Source of the DNA: DAOQVR01 sp035341665
GTDB lineage: Bacteria > Chloroflexota > Anaerolineae > JAAYZQ01
Assembly (NCBI GenBank): GCA_035341665.1
Contig: DAOQVR010000008.1
Location: forward strand, 62,001 to 126,000
Direction of reading: 5' to 3'
Length of the DNA: 64,000 nucleotides
A program made the translations under genes and the position numbers. Below the pieces are notes generated by a model, which was not told where the DNA came from, did not search any database, and worked only from the letters and a program-made list of their open reading frames with translations. Position 1 is the stretch's first letter. Each line of letters begins with the position of its first letter. Positions 1-7,514 of the stretch are shown piece by piece.

Positions 1-2057
1 GTGGCGTGGTTCAGTAGATTGGCCGTCTCGACCATTTCCACCATGAAGGTCGACTGACCTGCACTTATCTCATCCTGTGCGCCTATTCGGGTGAAGATAC
101 GATCGACCAGACCGATTCTAGCCTCGTCGGCGGGAACAAACGAGCCCATCTGGGCCATGAGGACGATCAGAGCCACCTGGCGCAGGTAGGTGCTCTTGCC
201 ACTCATGTTGGGGCCGGTAATCACCAAGATGCACTCGTCTTCCCATAGGTGAACGTCGTTTGGCACGAATGGCTCGTCACGCTGGGTCATCTCAACCACG
301 GGATGTCGTCCCCCCGTGATCCGGATCTCGCTCTCGAGCGACAACGAGGGACGCACATAGCGGTGCATCTGTGCGACTTCAGCTAGGGATGCCGTTGAGT
401 CTATCTCGGCCAACAGAGAGGCGGCAGCGAACAGCCGCGCGGAGGCAGCCGCGATCTGCTGAAGCACCTGCGTGTAAATCCGCCGCTCAATCTCCTGGAT
501 ATGCTCCTGAGCGTTGAGGATCAGAGATTCGTACTCCTTGAGCTCCGGAGTGATGTAGCGCTCTGCATTGACGAGTGTCTGCTTGCGGATGTACTCAGGC
601 GGCACGCGAGCGGCGTTCGCCGTGGTAACCTCCAGATAGTAGCCAAAGACCTTATTGTAGCCGACCTTGAGGTTCTTGATCCCTGTCCTGGTGCGCTCCA
701 ATTGCTCCAGGTTGGCCACCCACTCCCGCGCGTCACGCGAGGCGGCCGCCACGTTGTCGAGCTCCGCCGAAAAGCCAGGTCGGATTGTCCCACCGCCGCT
801 GAGGGTCGCGGGTGGATCGTCACCGATTGCCTCGCCAATCAACCGTGTGATATCGTCGAAGCAGTCGAAGGAAGCGAACGATGCAAGAGCAAGGTTATCG
901 GTCGACAAGAGCAGTTCGCGGACCTTGGGTATTGCCTCGAGGCTGCGTCGCACACCCAGCAGCTCGCGGGGTTGCGCGCGGTGCTGGACGACGCGGCTGG
1001 TCAGCCGCTCAAGGTCAGAGATCTCTCTTAGCAGCGTCCGCAGCCGGGTGCGCGTCGCCGGGCCGTCCGCCAAGGCCGCCACCCTCTCCTGGCGCGCTAT
1101 CAAGTGCTCGAGGTTGAGCAGTGGCTGGTGAGTCCACCGACGCAGGAGTCGACCGCCCATACTCGTCACTGTGCGATCGAGAACGCCGAGCAGCGATCCG
1201 TCCACAGTGCCGCGTCGCAGAGTCTCGGTGAGTTCCAGGTTGCGGCGCGTCGACTCATCAAGAGCCATGAACTGCTCCGTCGAGTAGGCAAACACCCTCG
1301 ACAGCTGCCCTAGGTGCGCTCGCTGCGTCTCGGTCAGGTACCGGATCAACCCGCCTGCGGCTCGAACGGCCACCGGCAAGCCAGTGAGACCGAAGCCATC
1401 CAAGCTCAGCACTTCTAGGTGCTCCTGCAGCGCCTGCCGCGCAGTCTCAAGCTCGAAGGCCCAGCGCCCGAAGGGCGTCACAGCCGGACCACCAGGCTGC
1501 ACGGAAGATGAATCGCTGTCAAGCTCCTCATCACCACACGTCACAATCTCCGCCGGGCGCAGCCGGGCTATCTCTGCACGCAACTGGTCCAGGGCGTCCT
1601 CACCGGTCCACTGTGTCGCCGCCAGCTCCGCCGTGGTTATGTCTGCATAGGCCAGTCCAGCTTGGCCCCCTTCCACGACCACGGCCGCTATGTAGTTGTT
1701 CCGTCGCTCGTCGAGAAGCGATGGCTCCACCACGGTACCGGGCGTGACGATCCGCACCACGTCACGATCGACCAGGCCTTGGCCTATTTCGCCGACTTGC
1801 TCGACGATGGCAACTCGGTGGCCAGCCTGGAGCAGCTTGGCGATGTAGCCCTCAGCGGCATGGTACGGAACACCGGCGAGCGGCACACGCTCGTCCTGGC
1901 CGACCGGGCGGGAGGTTAGCACGATGTCGCACACACGAGATACTATGCGGGCATCGTTGTCGAACGTTTCGTAGAAGTCACCAAGGCGAAAGAAGACAAT
2001 TGTGTCCGCGAACTGCTTCTTGATGCGCAGGTACTGGCTGCGCATGGGTGTCGTCAT
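1..2057 (-). CDS. mutS: DNA mismatch repair protein MutS (3' end cut by window edge)
   Basis: MutS binds mismatched DNA and recruits MutL in an ATP-dependent way. Reading the minus strand from ATG 2057 gives an open frame of 685 codons to the window edge. The N-terminus carries the mismatch-binding domain, with TPMRSQYLRIK close to the E. coli MutS start and FFRLGDFYETF containing the Phe-x-Glu mismatch wedge region. Connector, lever and clamp regions follow. The Walker A motif GPNMSGKST lies near positions 130-230 and is followed by the ATPase domain, which is truncated. GGAGG sits only one base upstream of ATG 2057. A second ATG at 2045 has better spacing, but the TPM residues aligning to other MutS proteins favour 2057. 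The gene is divergent from the response regulator gene. Confidence 0.97.
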   Translation of the reverse strand, partial: MTTPMRSQYLRIKKQFADTIVFFRLGDFYETFDNDARIVSRVCDIVLTSRPVGQDERVPLAGVPYHAAEGYIAKLLQAGHRVAIVEQVGEIGQGLVDRDVVRIVTPGTVVEPSLLDERRNNYIAAVVVEGGQAGLAYADITTAELAATQWTGEDALDQLRAEIARLRPAEIVTCGDEELDSDSSSVQPGGPAVTPFGRWAFELETARQALQEHLEVLSLDGFGLTGLPVAVRAAGGLIRYLTETQRAHLGQLSRVFAYSTEQFMALDESTRRNLELTETLRRGTVDGSLLGVLDRTVTSMGGRLLRRWTHQPLLNLEHLIARQERVAALADGPATRTRLRTLLREISDLERLTSRVVQHRAQPRELLGVRRSLEAIPKVRELLLSTDNLALASFASFDCFDDITRLIGEAIGDDPPATLSGGGTIRPGFSAELDNVAAASRDAREWVANLEQLERTRTGIKNLKVGYNKVFGYYLEVTTANAARVPPEYIRKQTLVNAERYITPELKEYESLILNAQEHIQEIERRIYTQVLQQIAAASARLFAAASLLAEIDSTASLAEVAQMHRYVRPSLSLESEIRITGGRHPVVEMTQRDEPFVPNDVHLWEDECILVITGPNMSGKSTYLRQVALIVLMAQMGSFVPADEARIGLVDRIFTRIGAQDEISAGQSTFMVEMVETANLLNHA

Positions 2058-2093
2058 ACCTCCACCCCCGGGTCACCTTGCGAAGATGCGAGC

Positions 2094-2122
2094 ATTCTAC
2101 CAGTGGCGACACGTTCTGTCAA
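2094..2122 (-). promoter_or_regulatory. mutS promoter
   Basis: On the minus strand a perfect -35 TTGACA (2122-2117), a 17-bp spacer and -10 TAGAAT (2099-2094) point at mutS. The predicted start is near 2087, about 30 nt before the ATG. Confidence 0.75.
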
Positions 2123-2200
2123 AGTCACTCCGGTCGTGCCGGGGCAGGAGCCTCCCGAGGCCGACGCGCCGGTCGCCGCTGGCACACCGCATTCCAGCAT

Positions 2201-2228
2201 TTGACAGCCTATCGCGCGATGCTATACT
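2201..2228 (+). promoter_or_regulatory. Promoter of response regulator gene
   Basis: TTGACA (2201-2206), a 16-bp spacer and TATACT (2223-2228). It is divergent from the mutS promoter. The predicted start is near 2235, followed by an AAGG ribosome site 8 nt before GTG 2270. Confidence 0.75.
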
Positions 2229-2269
2229 GCGATGCCTTGGGATAGCCCCAATTCTGCAAGGTACTGACA

Positions 2270-2977
2270 GTGCCAAGAAAAGCCACGATTCTGGTTGTCG
2301 ACGACGAAGCAGTGATGGTGCGCCTGCTCAGAGCCACACTCGAGGCGGCAGGATACCGGGTGCTGGCTGCCTCAGACGGCGAAGAAGCTATAGCAGCCAC
2401 CCAGAGCGAACAGCCAGACCTCGTCATGCTCGATATCATGCTTCCCAAGATGGACGGCTTTGCCGTGTGCCGCGCATTACGCGAGTTCTCGACTGTGCCC
2501 GTTCTGATGCTAACTGCACGCACGACGGAGGTCGACCTCATCCGCGGATTCCAGGAGGGGGCCGATGACTACTTGACCAAACCATTCTCGGCCGCAGAGC
2601 TCCTGGTACGCGTGCAGGCACTGCTCCGGCGGGGCATGTGGCCGGAACAGGTGCGGCAGCGACGCACTTTCAAGGCCGGCCCAATTGATATGGACTTTGC
2701 GCAGCACCGGGTGACGGTCGAGGGGCGACCGATCAAGCTCACGCCCACCGAGTACCGCCTGCTCGCATACCTGGCGGCGAACGCAAACCGGGTCATCTCT
2801 CATCGTGAGCTTTTGCGCGCCGTCTGGGGACCGGAGTATGGCGAGGAGGCCGAGTACCTGCGCGTCTACACGCGGTACCTGCGCCAGAAGCTTGAGCCCG
2901 ACCCTGCCAATCCGCAATACCTGCTCACGCAAGCCGGCGCCGGCTACATGCTGTTCCAGCCCGAAGAGGACCTGTAG
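2270..2977 (+). CDS. OmpR/PhoB-family response regulator (orphan)
   Basis: A two-domain DNA-binding response regulator of 235 aa. The receiver domain (about 4-117) has the acidic pair D11/D12, phosphoacceptor D55 in VMLDIMLP, the conserved Thr in LMLTAR, and Lys in LTKPF. The C-terminal winged helix (about 133-230) has the usual PTEYRLLAYL and LRVYTRYLRQKLEPDP stretches. It starts at GTG 2270. No histidine kinase is adjacent: the neighbours are mutS (divergent) and rubrerythrin, which has its own promoter. The partner kinase and target genes cannot be told from the window. Confidence 0.95.
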   Translation: MPRKATILVVDDEAVMVRLLRATLEAAGYRVLAASDGEEAIAATQSEQPDLVMLDIMLPKMDGFAVCRALREFSTVPVLMLTARTTEVDLIRGFQEGADDYLTKPFSAAELLVRVQALLRRGMWPEQVRQRRTFKAGPIDMDFAQHRVTVEGRPIKLTPTEYRLLAYLAANANRVISHRELLRAVWGPEYGEEAEYLRVYTRYLRQKLEPDPANPQYLLTQAGAGYMLFQPEEDL

Positions 2978-2987
2978 CGCTGCTGCG

Positions 2988-3016
2988 TTGACCGTTGGGC
3001 CGATCTGCGCTACAAT
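2988..3016 (+). promoter_or_regulatory. Rubrerythrin promoter
   Basis: TTGACC (2988-2993), a 17-bp spacer and TACAAT (3011-3016). It begins ten bases after the response regulator stop, so rubrerythrin is probably transcribed on its own. The predicted leader is about 78 nt. Confidence 0.7.
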
Positions 3017-3100
3017 CCCGTGGCAGAGTAACGGTTCGTTACCAGACGGCGCTCCTGAAGCCGTTGGTCAAGAATACAGCCCACCAAAGGAGACCCGACT

Positions 3101-3604
3101 ATGAAGGAAATGACCAAAGAGAACCTAAAGGCCTCACTGGCCGGAGAGAGCCAGGCATATGTCAAGTACCAGGCCTTCGCGAACCAGGCAGACAAGGAAG
3201 CATTACCGAACATCGCTCGCCTCTTCCGAGCGATTGCCAGGGCGGAGCAGGTCCATGCCACCAACCACTTGCGGGAGCTGGGCGGCATCGGCAAGACTGG
3301 GGCCAATCTCGATGCCGCGATCGCGGGCGAGAACTTTGAGGTCGACGAGATGTATGCCGCCTACCTCGAAGTGGCTGAGGCCCAGAGCGAGCAGGGAGCA
3401 CACCGGAGCATGACCTACGCTATCGAGGCCGAGAAGCTGCATGCAGTGCTTTACGGACAGGCCAGGAGCGCGGTCACCGCCGGTCAGGACTTGGACAACA
3501 ACCACGTGTATGTCTGCCCCGTCTGTGGGTGGACCCACATCGGTGAGCCACCGGATCGCTGTCCCATCTGCAACACCAAGAAGGACCGGTTCGAGACCTT
3601 CTGA
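3101..3604 (+). CDS. rbr: Rubrerythrin
   Basis: A cytoplasmic non-haem diiron peroxidase that removes hydrogen peroxide in anaerobes. The product is 167 aa. The ferritin-like four-helix domain (about 1-130) carries diiron ligands E16, E49-x2-H52, E90/E93 and the E111-x2-H114 region. The C-terminal rubredoxin-like domain binds one Fe through C139-x2-C142 and C154-x2-C157. An AAGGAG ribosome site precedes ATG 3101. The ExxH and CxxC pairs are complete, so the enzyme should be functional. It fits an organism that lives without oxygen but meets it at times. Confidence 0.97.
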   Translation: MKEMTKENLKASLAGESQAYVKYQAFANQADKEALPNIARLFRAIARAEQVHATNHLRELGGIGKTGANLDAAIAGENFEVDEMYAAYLEVAEAQSEQGAHRSMTYAIEAEKLHAVLYGQARSAVTAGQDLDNNHVYVCPVCGWTHIGEPPDRCPICNTKKDRFETF

Positions 3605-3664
3605 GGGCAATAGGCCCCTGCAGCTGGGTGTCAGCACACTGGCACCCAGCTGGATTAGCGCCTC

Positions 3665-4786
3665 ATGCGAGCGATCTATCCCTTCTCAGCCATCGTCGGT
3701 CAGGACACGATGAAGACGGCGCTCGTTTTGAACGCCGTCAGCCCAAAGATCGGTGGTGTTCTGATCCGTGGCGAGCGAGGAACGGCCAAGTCTACTGCAG
3801 CCCGAGCGCTGGCAGCGCTGCTGCCTGATATCGAGGTTGTCGCCGACTGCCCTTTCCATTGCGACCCCGACCGGACCGAGTCGCTGTGCGACAACTGCCG
3901 CGACAGGCAAGCCTTGGGTGAGTCACTGGCCCGTGCCCGGAGGCAGACTCGCTTCGTCGACCTCCCAGTGAGTGCTACCGAAGACCGGGTTGTGGGTACT
4001 CTGGACATCGAGGCGGCACTCAAGACCGGTCGGAAGAAGTTCGAGCCGGGCGTTCTGGCGGCAGCCAATCGCGGACTGCTGTACGTGGATGAGGTGAACC
4101 TCCTCGACGATCATGTCGTCGACCTTCTGCTTGATTCGGCTGCAATGGGGCGCAACGTCGTGGAGCGCGAGGGGATTTCCTTTAGCCATCCCGCACGGTT
4201 CATCCTGGTGGGTACCATGAACCCCGAGGAAGGAGAGCTGCGGCCGCAACTGCTCGACCGGTTCGCCCTTTGTGTGGAGATTCGCAGCATCGCCGAGACA
4301 CCGGCGCGGGTTCAGATCCTGGAGCGCGCCGTCCAATTCGAGGGCGATCCGGAGGGGTTCTGGGTAGAGTGGCAGCCTTACGAGCAGGAGGTCTCTCGAC
4401 ACATTGAGCTGGCGCGCAGACTGCTGCCGCTCGTCAGCTACCAGACCAGCGATCTCTACTCCATTGCCGACATGACCACCGGGTTTGGTGTGGACGGCCA
4501 CCGCGCCGATATCGTTATCCTCAAGACGGCCCTGGCGCATGCGGCGCTTCGCCACGCGGAGAACGGACACAAGTCAGGAGATCTGGCCGTCGCCGCGCTC
4601 GACATCCTGGCTGCCGCACAGCTGGCGCTGCCCCACCGCCTCAAGCGCCTGCCCTTCCAGGAGAGTGAGGGACGGCTCGAAGAGCTCTCTGACCGAATCA
4701 GCGAGGCTCGCCTGCAGGTCCAACAGGACCAGAGGGAACGGGCGAGCCTGGTCGAGGCATCCGAAGGAAAAAAAAAGACCCTGTAG
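3665..4786 (+). CDS. chlD: Mg/Co-chelatase ChlI-like AAA+ subunit (0-frame product of chlD)
   Basis: An AAA+ ATPase of 373 aa like the small (I) subunit of magnesium chelatase and cobaltochelatase. Walker A is GERGTAKS (36-43) and Walker B is in LLYVDEVNLLDDH. A four-cysteine insertion (C62-x3-C66, C75-x2-C78) is seen in many ChlI-type proteins. Sensor and lid helices follow. The frame ends at TAG 4784, seven bases after the run of nine A. A VWA-domain frame continues immediately in the -1 frame with no ribosome site of its own. This product would therefore be the short, non-shifted form, and the shifted form would be full ChlD. No chlorophyll genes are present, so a role in cobalt insertion for cobalamin (with CobN elsewhere) is more likely. 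That role is inferred. Confidence 0.9.
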   Translation: MRAIYPFSAIVGQDTMKTALVLNAVSPKIGGVLIRGERGTAKSTAARALAALLPDIEVVADCPFHCDPDRTESLCDNCRDRQALGESLARARRQTRFVDLPVSATEDRVVGTLDIEAALKTGRKKFEPGVLAAANRGLLYVDEVNLLDDHVVDLLLDSAAMGRNVVEREGISFSHPARFILVGTMNPEEGELRPQLLDRFALCVEIRSIAETPARVQILERAVQFEGDPEGFWVEWQPYEQEVSRHIELARRLLPLVSYQTSDLYSIADMTTGFGVDGHRADIVILKTALAHAALRHAENGHKSGDLAVAALDILAAAQLALPHRLKRLPFQESEGRLEELSDRISEARLQVQQDQRERASLVEASEGKKKTL

Positions 4787-4808
4787 TCGCTGACCATGAG
4801 CAGCAGGG
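4771..4808 (+). promoter_or_regulatory. Candidate -1 programmed frameshift site in chlD
   Basis: Nine A residues (4768-4776) followed by G give the heptamer A-AAA-AAG (4771-4777) in the correct phase for -1 slippage, the same heptamer as in E. coli dnaX. Purine-rich GAGG/AAGG lies 5-20 nt upstream and could act as a Shine-Dalgarno stimulator. Downstream, CCCTG (4779-4783) can pair with CAGGG (4804-4808), with an inner CTG/CAG pair, giving a weak hairpin over the 0-frame stop. The -1 frame has no stop back through the A run. Transcript slippage on A9 is an alternative mechanism. Confidence 0.7.
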
Positions 4809-5781
4809 CCAGGCGCTCGACTGCGCGTCAGGCGCGCCTATCAAGGGCCATGTCGCCGAAGCCCTGGGCCGGGGGCCAGCCGACAGCGACTTGGTTGTCC
4901 CCATCGGGCAGGTCTTTCGTCCCAAGCGGGTGGAGTCACCCCTAGACCGCATCACTCGCTCGACACCCGGTAAGCGCTCGTCGACACGGACCCGCCGCAA
5001 GAGGGGGCACTATATCCATGCGCGGCCCGCTGAAGGCGACCTGAGCGATATAGCCATTGACGCCACCGTCCGCCGCGCTGCAGCCCTGCAGATCGAGAGG
5101 GATCGCCCACCGGGAGCTCTGGCCGTACTGCCGGAAGACGTGCAGAAGAAGGTGCGCGTTCGGAAAGCCTCCAACCTGATCCTATTCGTCGTGGATGCAA
5201 GCTGGAGCATGGCTGGCGCGCAGCGGATGGACGCGACCAAGGGAGCCATCCTATCGCTGCTCGTAGACGCCTATCAGAAGCGGGACCGAGTGGGATTGGT
5301 TGTCTTTCAGAGGGAGGAAGCCCGCTTGGTACTGCCCTTCACAAGCAGTATCGAGCTGGCGCGATCGGCCCTGCGACATCTCCCAGTGGGGGGAAAGACT
5401 CCGCTGCCGGCTGGCCTTCTGCTCGCCTACCGTACGTTTCGGCGCGAGATTCGGCTTCGACCAGAAGCAATGCCATTGCTCATTCTGCTCACGGATGGGG
5501 CCGGCAACGTATCTCTGACGGACGTGTCTCCGCAGGAGGAGACCAAGAAGCTGGCGGCCTTGATCCGGCAGGCAAGGATTCATTCAGTGGTGATCAACAT
5601 GGAGCACCCCGCCTACGACCGGGGACTGGCGCAAGAAGTCGCACGGTGCATGGGGGGACATTGCCTCTGCCTCGCGGAGCTTAGGGCTGCCGAGCTCTAC
5701 CAAGCTGTTCGCGACGAGCTGGGCTCCGGTACCGAGCCCGCCCACACCTCTGCTGAAGGTAGCTCCTCTGATCTGGGGTAG
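4777..5781 (+). CDS. chlD: VWA-domain part of chelatase medium subunit ChlD (reached by -1 shift)
   Basis: Starting after the slippery heptamer, this frame gives 334 aa and would complete a 705-aa ChlD, a normal length for the family. It begins with an acidic, Gly/Pro-containing linker, then a basic patch (RSSTRTRRKRG), then a von Willebrand A domain. The MIDAS motif is DASWS in LILFVVDASWSMAG, with the TDG motif later in ILLTDGAGN. The only possible independent start is TTG 4891, which has no ribosome site and would lose the linker. This domain links the AAA+ ring to the large chelatase subunit. A sequencing error in the A run is the main alternative to recoding. Confidence 0.85.
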   Translation, partial: DPVVADHEQQGQALDCASGAPIKGHVAEALGRGPADSDLVVPIGQVFRPKRVESPLDRITRSTPGKRSSTRTRRKRGHYIHARPAEGDLSDIAIDATVRRAAALQIERDRPPGALAVLPEDVQKKVRVRKASNLILFVVDASWSMAGAQRMDATKGAILSLLVDAYQKRDRVGLVVFQREEARLVLPFTSSIELARSALRHLPVGGKTPLPAGLLLAYRTFRREIRLRPEAMPLLILLTDGAGNVSLTDVSPQEETKKLAALIRQARIHSVVINMEHPAYDRGLAQEVARCMGGHCLCLAELRAAELYQAVRDELGSGTEPAHTSAEGSSSDLG

Positions 5782-5868
5782 CGGTTGCTGCAACCATGGC
5801 GCATTGGCGGTGTTAACAATAGAGCGCACTTGGCCGAAGCGTCACTTTCAACTCAGGAGAGACCACAC

Positions 5869-6708
5869 ATGATCAAGATAGTCACGGATACGACGGCGTA
5901 TATCTCTGAGCCTTACCTCCGCGCGCATGACATTCGCGTCGTCCCTCTGAACATACACTTTGGAGTCGAAGCCTTCAAAGAGACTGTCGAGATCACGAAC
6001 GACGAGTTCTACGCCCGCCTGAAGGCGGCCCCAACCCTGCCCACCACATCTCAACCCTCGCCGGGCGATTTTCTGGACGTTTTTCGACCCCTGGCCGACG
6101 CCGGGCACGAGATCCTGGTTCTACCCATCTCGAGCCGCCTGAGTGGCACATACACGTCAGCGACTGCGGCCCGCGAAATGCTACCCGACGCCGCAATTCA
6201 GGTGGTGGACACACTGAACACGGGACTGGCGCTCGAGCTGCTGATCCGTGCTGCCGTGGAGGCCGTCGGCACTGGGGCCACACTTGCAGCGGTGACAGGT
6301 CTGATGGAGGCAATGAAGGCAAAGGTATTCACACTGTTCGTCGTCGACACTCTGGAATACCTGGCCAAGGGCGGCCGAATTGGCTCCGCCAAAGCGCTAA
6401 TGGGCACGATGCTCAGCGTGAAGCCCATCCTGACTCTAAAGGACGGCTCGATTCAGGCATTCGAACAGGTCCGCACGAAGCGTAAGGCGGTTGCCCGCAT
6501 GGTGGACCTGATAGTGGCACATGCCGGATCCAAAGGGTCGCAGGCGAGGGTGACTATGACACACTCGTTGGCACTGGACGAGGCAGAGGCGGCGCGTCGC
6601 GAAGTGGTCGCCCGGCTCGGCTGCGCAGAACCGCCCCTCTCTGAGCTTGGTCCCGTCATTGGGGCACACACTGGCCCGGGCGTGGTCTCAGCAGCCATCT
6701 ACGTATAG
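5869..6708 (+). CDS. DegV family fatty-acid-binding protein
   Basis: A 279-aa DegV/EDD-fold protein. Family members bind a fatty acid and can serve as the FakB partner of fatty acid kinase FakA, which is not in this window. It begins MIKIVTDTTAYI, the typical DegV opening. It also has LPISSRLSGTYTSA, VVDTLEYLAKGGRIG and a GAHTGPGVV C-terminal motif, all family hallmarks. The frame is open from 5785, but ATG 5869 is chosen because the family N-terminus begins there and AGGAGAG precedes it by about 8 nt. It follows chlD by 87 nt on the same strand. Confidence 0.93.
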   Translation: MIKIVTDTTAYISEPYLRAHDIRVVPLNIHFGVEAFKETVEITNDEFYARLKAAPTLPTTSQPSPGDFLDVFRPLADAGHEILVLPISSRLSGTYTSATAAREMLPDAAIQVVDTLNTGLALELLIRAAVEAVGTGATLAAVTGLMEAMKAKVFTLFVVDTLEYLAKGGRIGSAKALMGTMLSVKPILTLKDGSIQAFEQVRTKRKAVARMVDLIVAHAGSKGSQARVTMTHSLALDEAEAARREVVARLGCAEPPLSELGPVIGAHTGPGVVSAAIYV

Positions 6709-6743
6709 GGGCTCCCCTGAGGGCGTTGCGTGGGAGCGCTTCT

Positions 6744-7451
6744 CTAGGGGTGCGGAGCGTGGCCTGCTGCTATCCGCCTTAGCGCCTCGCGGTCGAGGAG
6801 CGTAACGCGCTTGCGACCTATCTCAACAAGCCCCATTGCCCGGAAGGTGCTCAGTGTCTGGGTCGTCGTCTCACGATACGTCCCTATTCGCTCTCCGAGA
6901 TCCTGGTGGGTGAGCCCTTCGACTGTGTCGCTTCCCTGCTCGTCCGCCAGAAGCAGGAGCTGCGATGCCAGGCGGGCCGGGATGTCCTTGAAGCCCATCT
7001 CTTCGAGCCTGGACTCGGCTTCCTTAAGGCGCCGCCCGAGGGCCTCAAACAGGCGAAGCGCCACTTGGGGCCGCGCGGCAAGTAATCTCTCAACCTGCTC
7101 GCGGCTCATGACCCACAGCACGCAATCCTCAAGAGCCTCGGCGAAGCTGTTGTGCATTCCTTGCCCAACGAGGGCCATCTCGCCGAACACTGCACCGGGC
7201 TCGATCGTGCCAATCACAAGCTTCTTCCCCTCGGCCGTTATCCGGTAGAGCTGTACCTTGCCTTCCTTGAGGAGAAAAAGCACCTCGCTGGTGTCTTCGG
7301 GCATGTAGAATATCTTGCCGCGCCGGCACGTGGTCAGGGTCGTAAGACGTTCGACCTCGGAGATCTCTTCCTCGCCGAGATCTCGAAAGATGTCCACCAT
7401 GCGCAGATATCCAGCCCTTCCCGGACTTGCTGACACGCCTTGCTTCCTCAT
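6744..7451 (-). CDS. Crp/Fnr family transcriptional regulator
   Basis: A 235-aa regulator. It has an N-terminal cyclic-nucleotide-binding-like beta-roll (about 18-135, with GAVFGEMALVG as the binding-cassette signature), a dimerisation helix, and a C-terminal Crp-type helix-turn-helix (about 180-225, LTHQDLGERIGTYRETTTQTLSTF). There is no Fnr-type N-terminal cysteine cluster, so it is not an Fe-S oxygen sensor. The recognition helix RETTTQTL resembles Crp/Fnr regulators. No ribosome site precedes ATG 7451, and the -10 box lies just nine bases upstream, so the mRNA appears leaderless. It is divergent from lgt. Confidence 0.93.
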   Translation of the reverse strand: MRKQGVSASPGRAGYLRMVDIFRDLGEEEISEVERLTTLTTCRRGKIFYMPEDTSEVLFLLKEGKVQLYRITAEGKKLVIGTIEPGAVFGEMALVGQGMHNSFAEALEDCVLWVMSREQVERLLAARPQVALRLFEALGRRLKEAESRLEEMGFKDIPARLASQLLLLADEQGSDTVEGLTHQDLGERIGTYRETTTQTLSTFRAMGLVEIGRKRVTLLDREALRRIAAGHAPHP

Positions 7452-7455
7452 GACT

Positions 7456-7484
7456 TTCGATTCTACATCCAGTTGTGCTACAAT
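7456..7484 (+). promoter_or_regulatory. lgt promoter
   Basis: -10 TACAAT (7479-7484) is preceded by TGC, an extended -10, with a weak -35 TTCGAT 17 bp upstream. It overlaps the divergent crp/fnr-type promoter, so the two may compete for polymerase. Confidence 0.5.
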
Positions 7485-7488
7485 TCAA
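7460..7488 (-). promoter_or_regulatory. Promoter of Crp/Fnr-type regulator gene
   Basis: Minus strand TTGAAT (7488-7483), a 17-bp spacer and TAGAAT (7465-7460). The predicted start is near 7453, only two bases before ATG 7451. Confidence 0.6.
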
Positions 7489-7514
7489 GCATCCGAACCC
7501 AGAGTGAGTCCAAC

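Noticed and set aside
501..1919. Several plus-strand open frames of 69-176 codons across the first 2 kb
   Set aside because: They lie antisense to mutS, whose minus-strand frame is continuous and clearly homologous.
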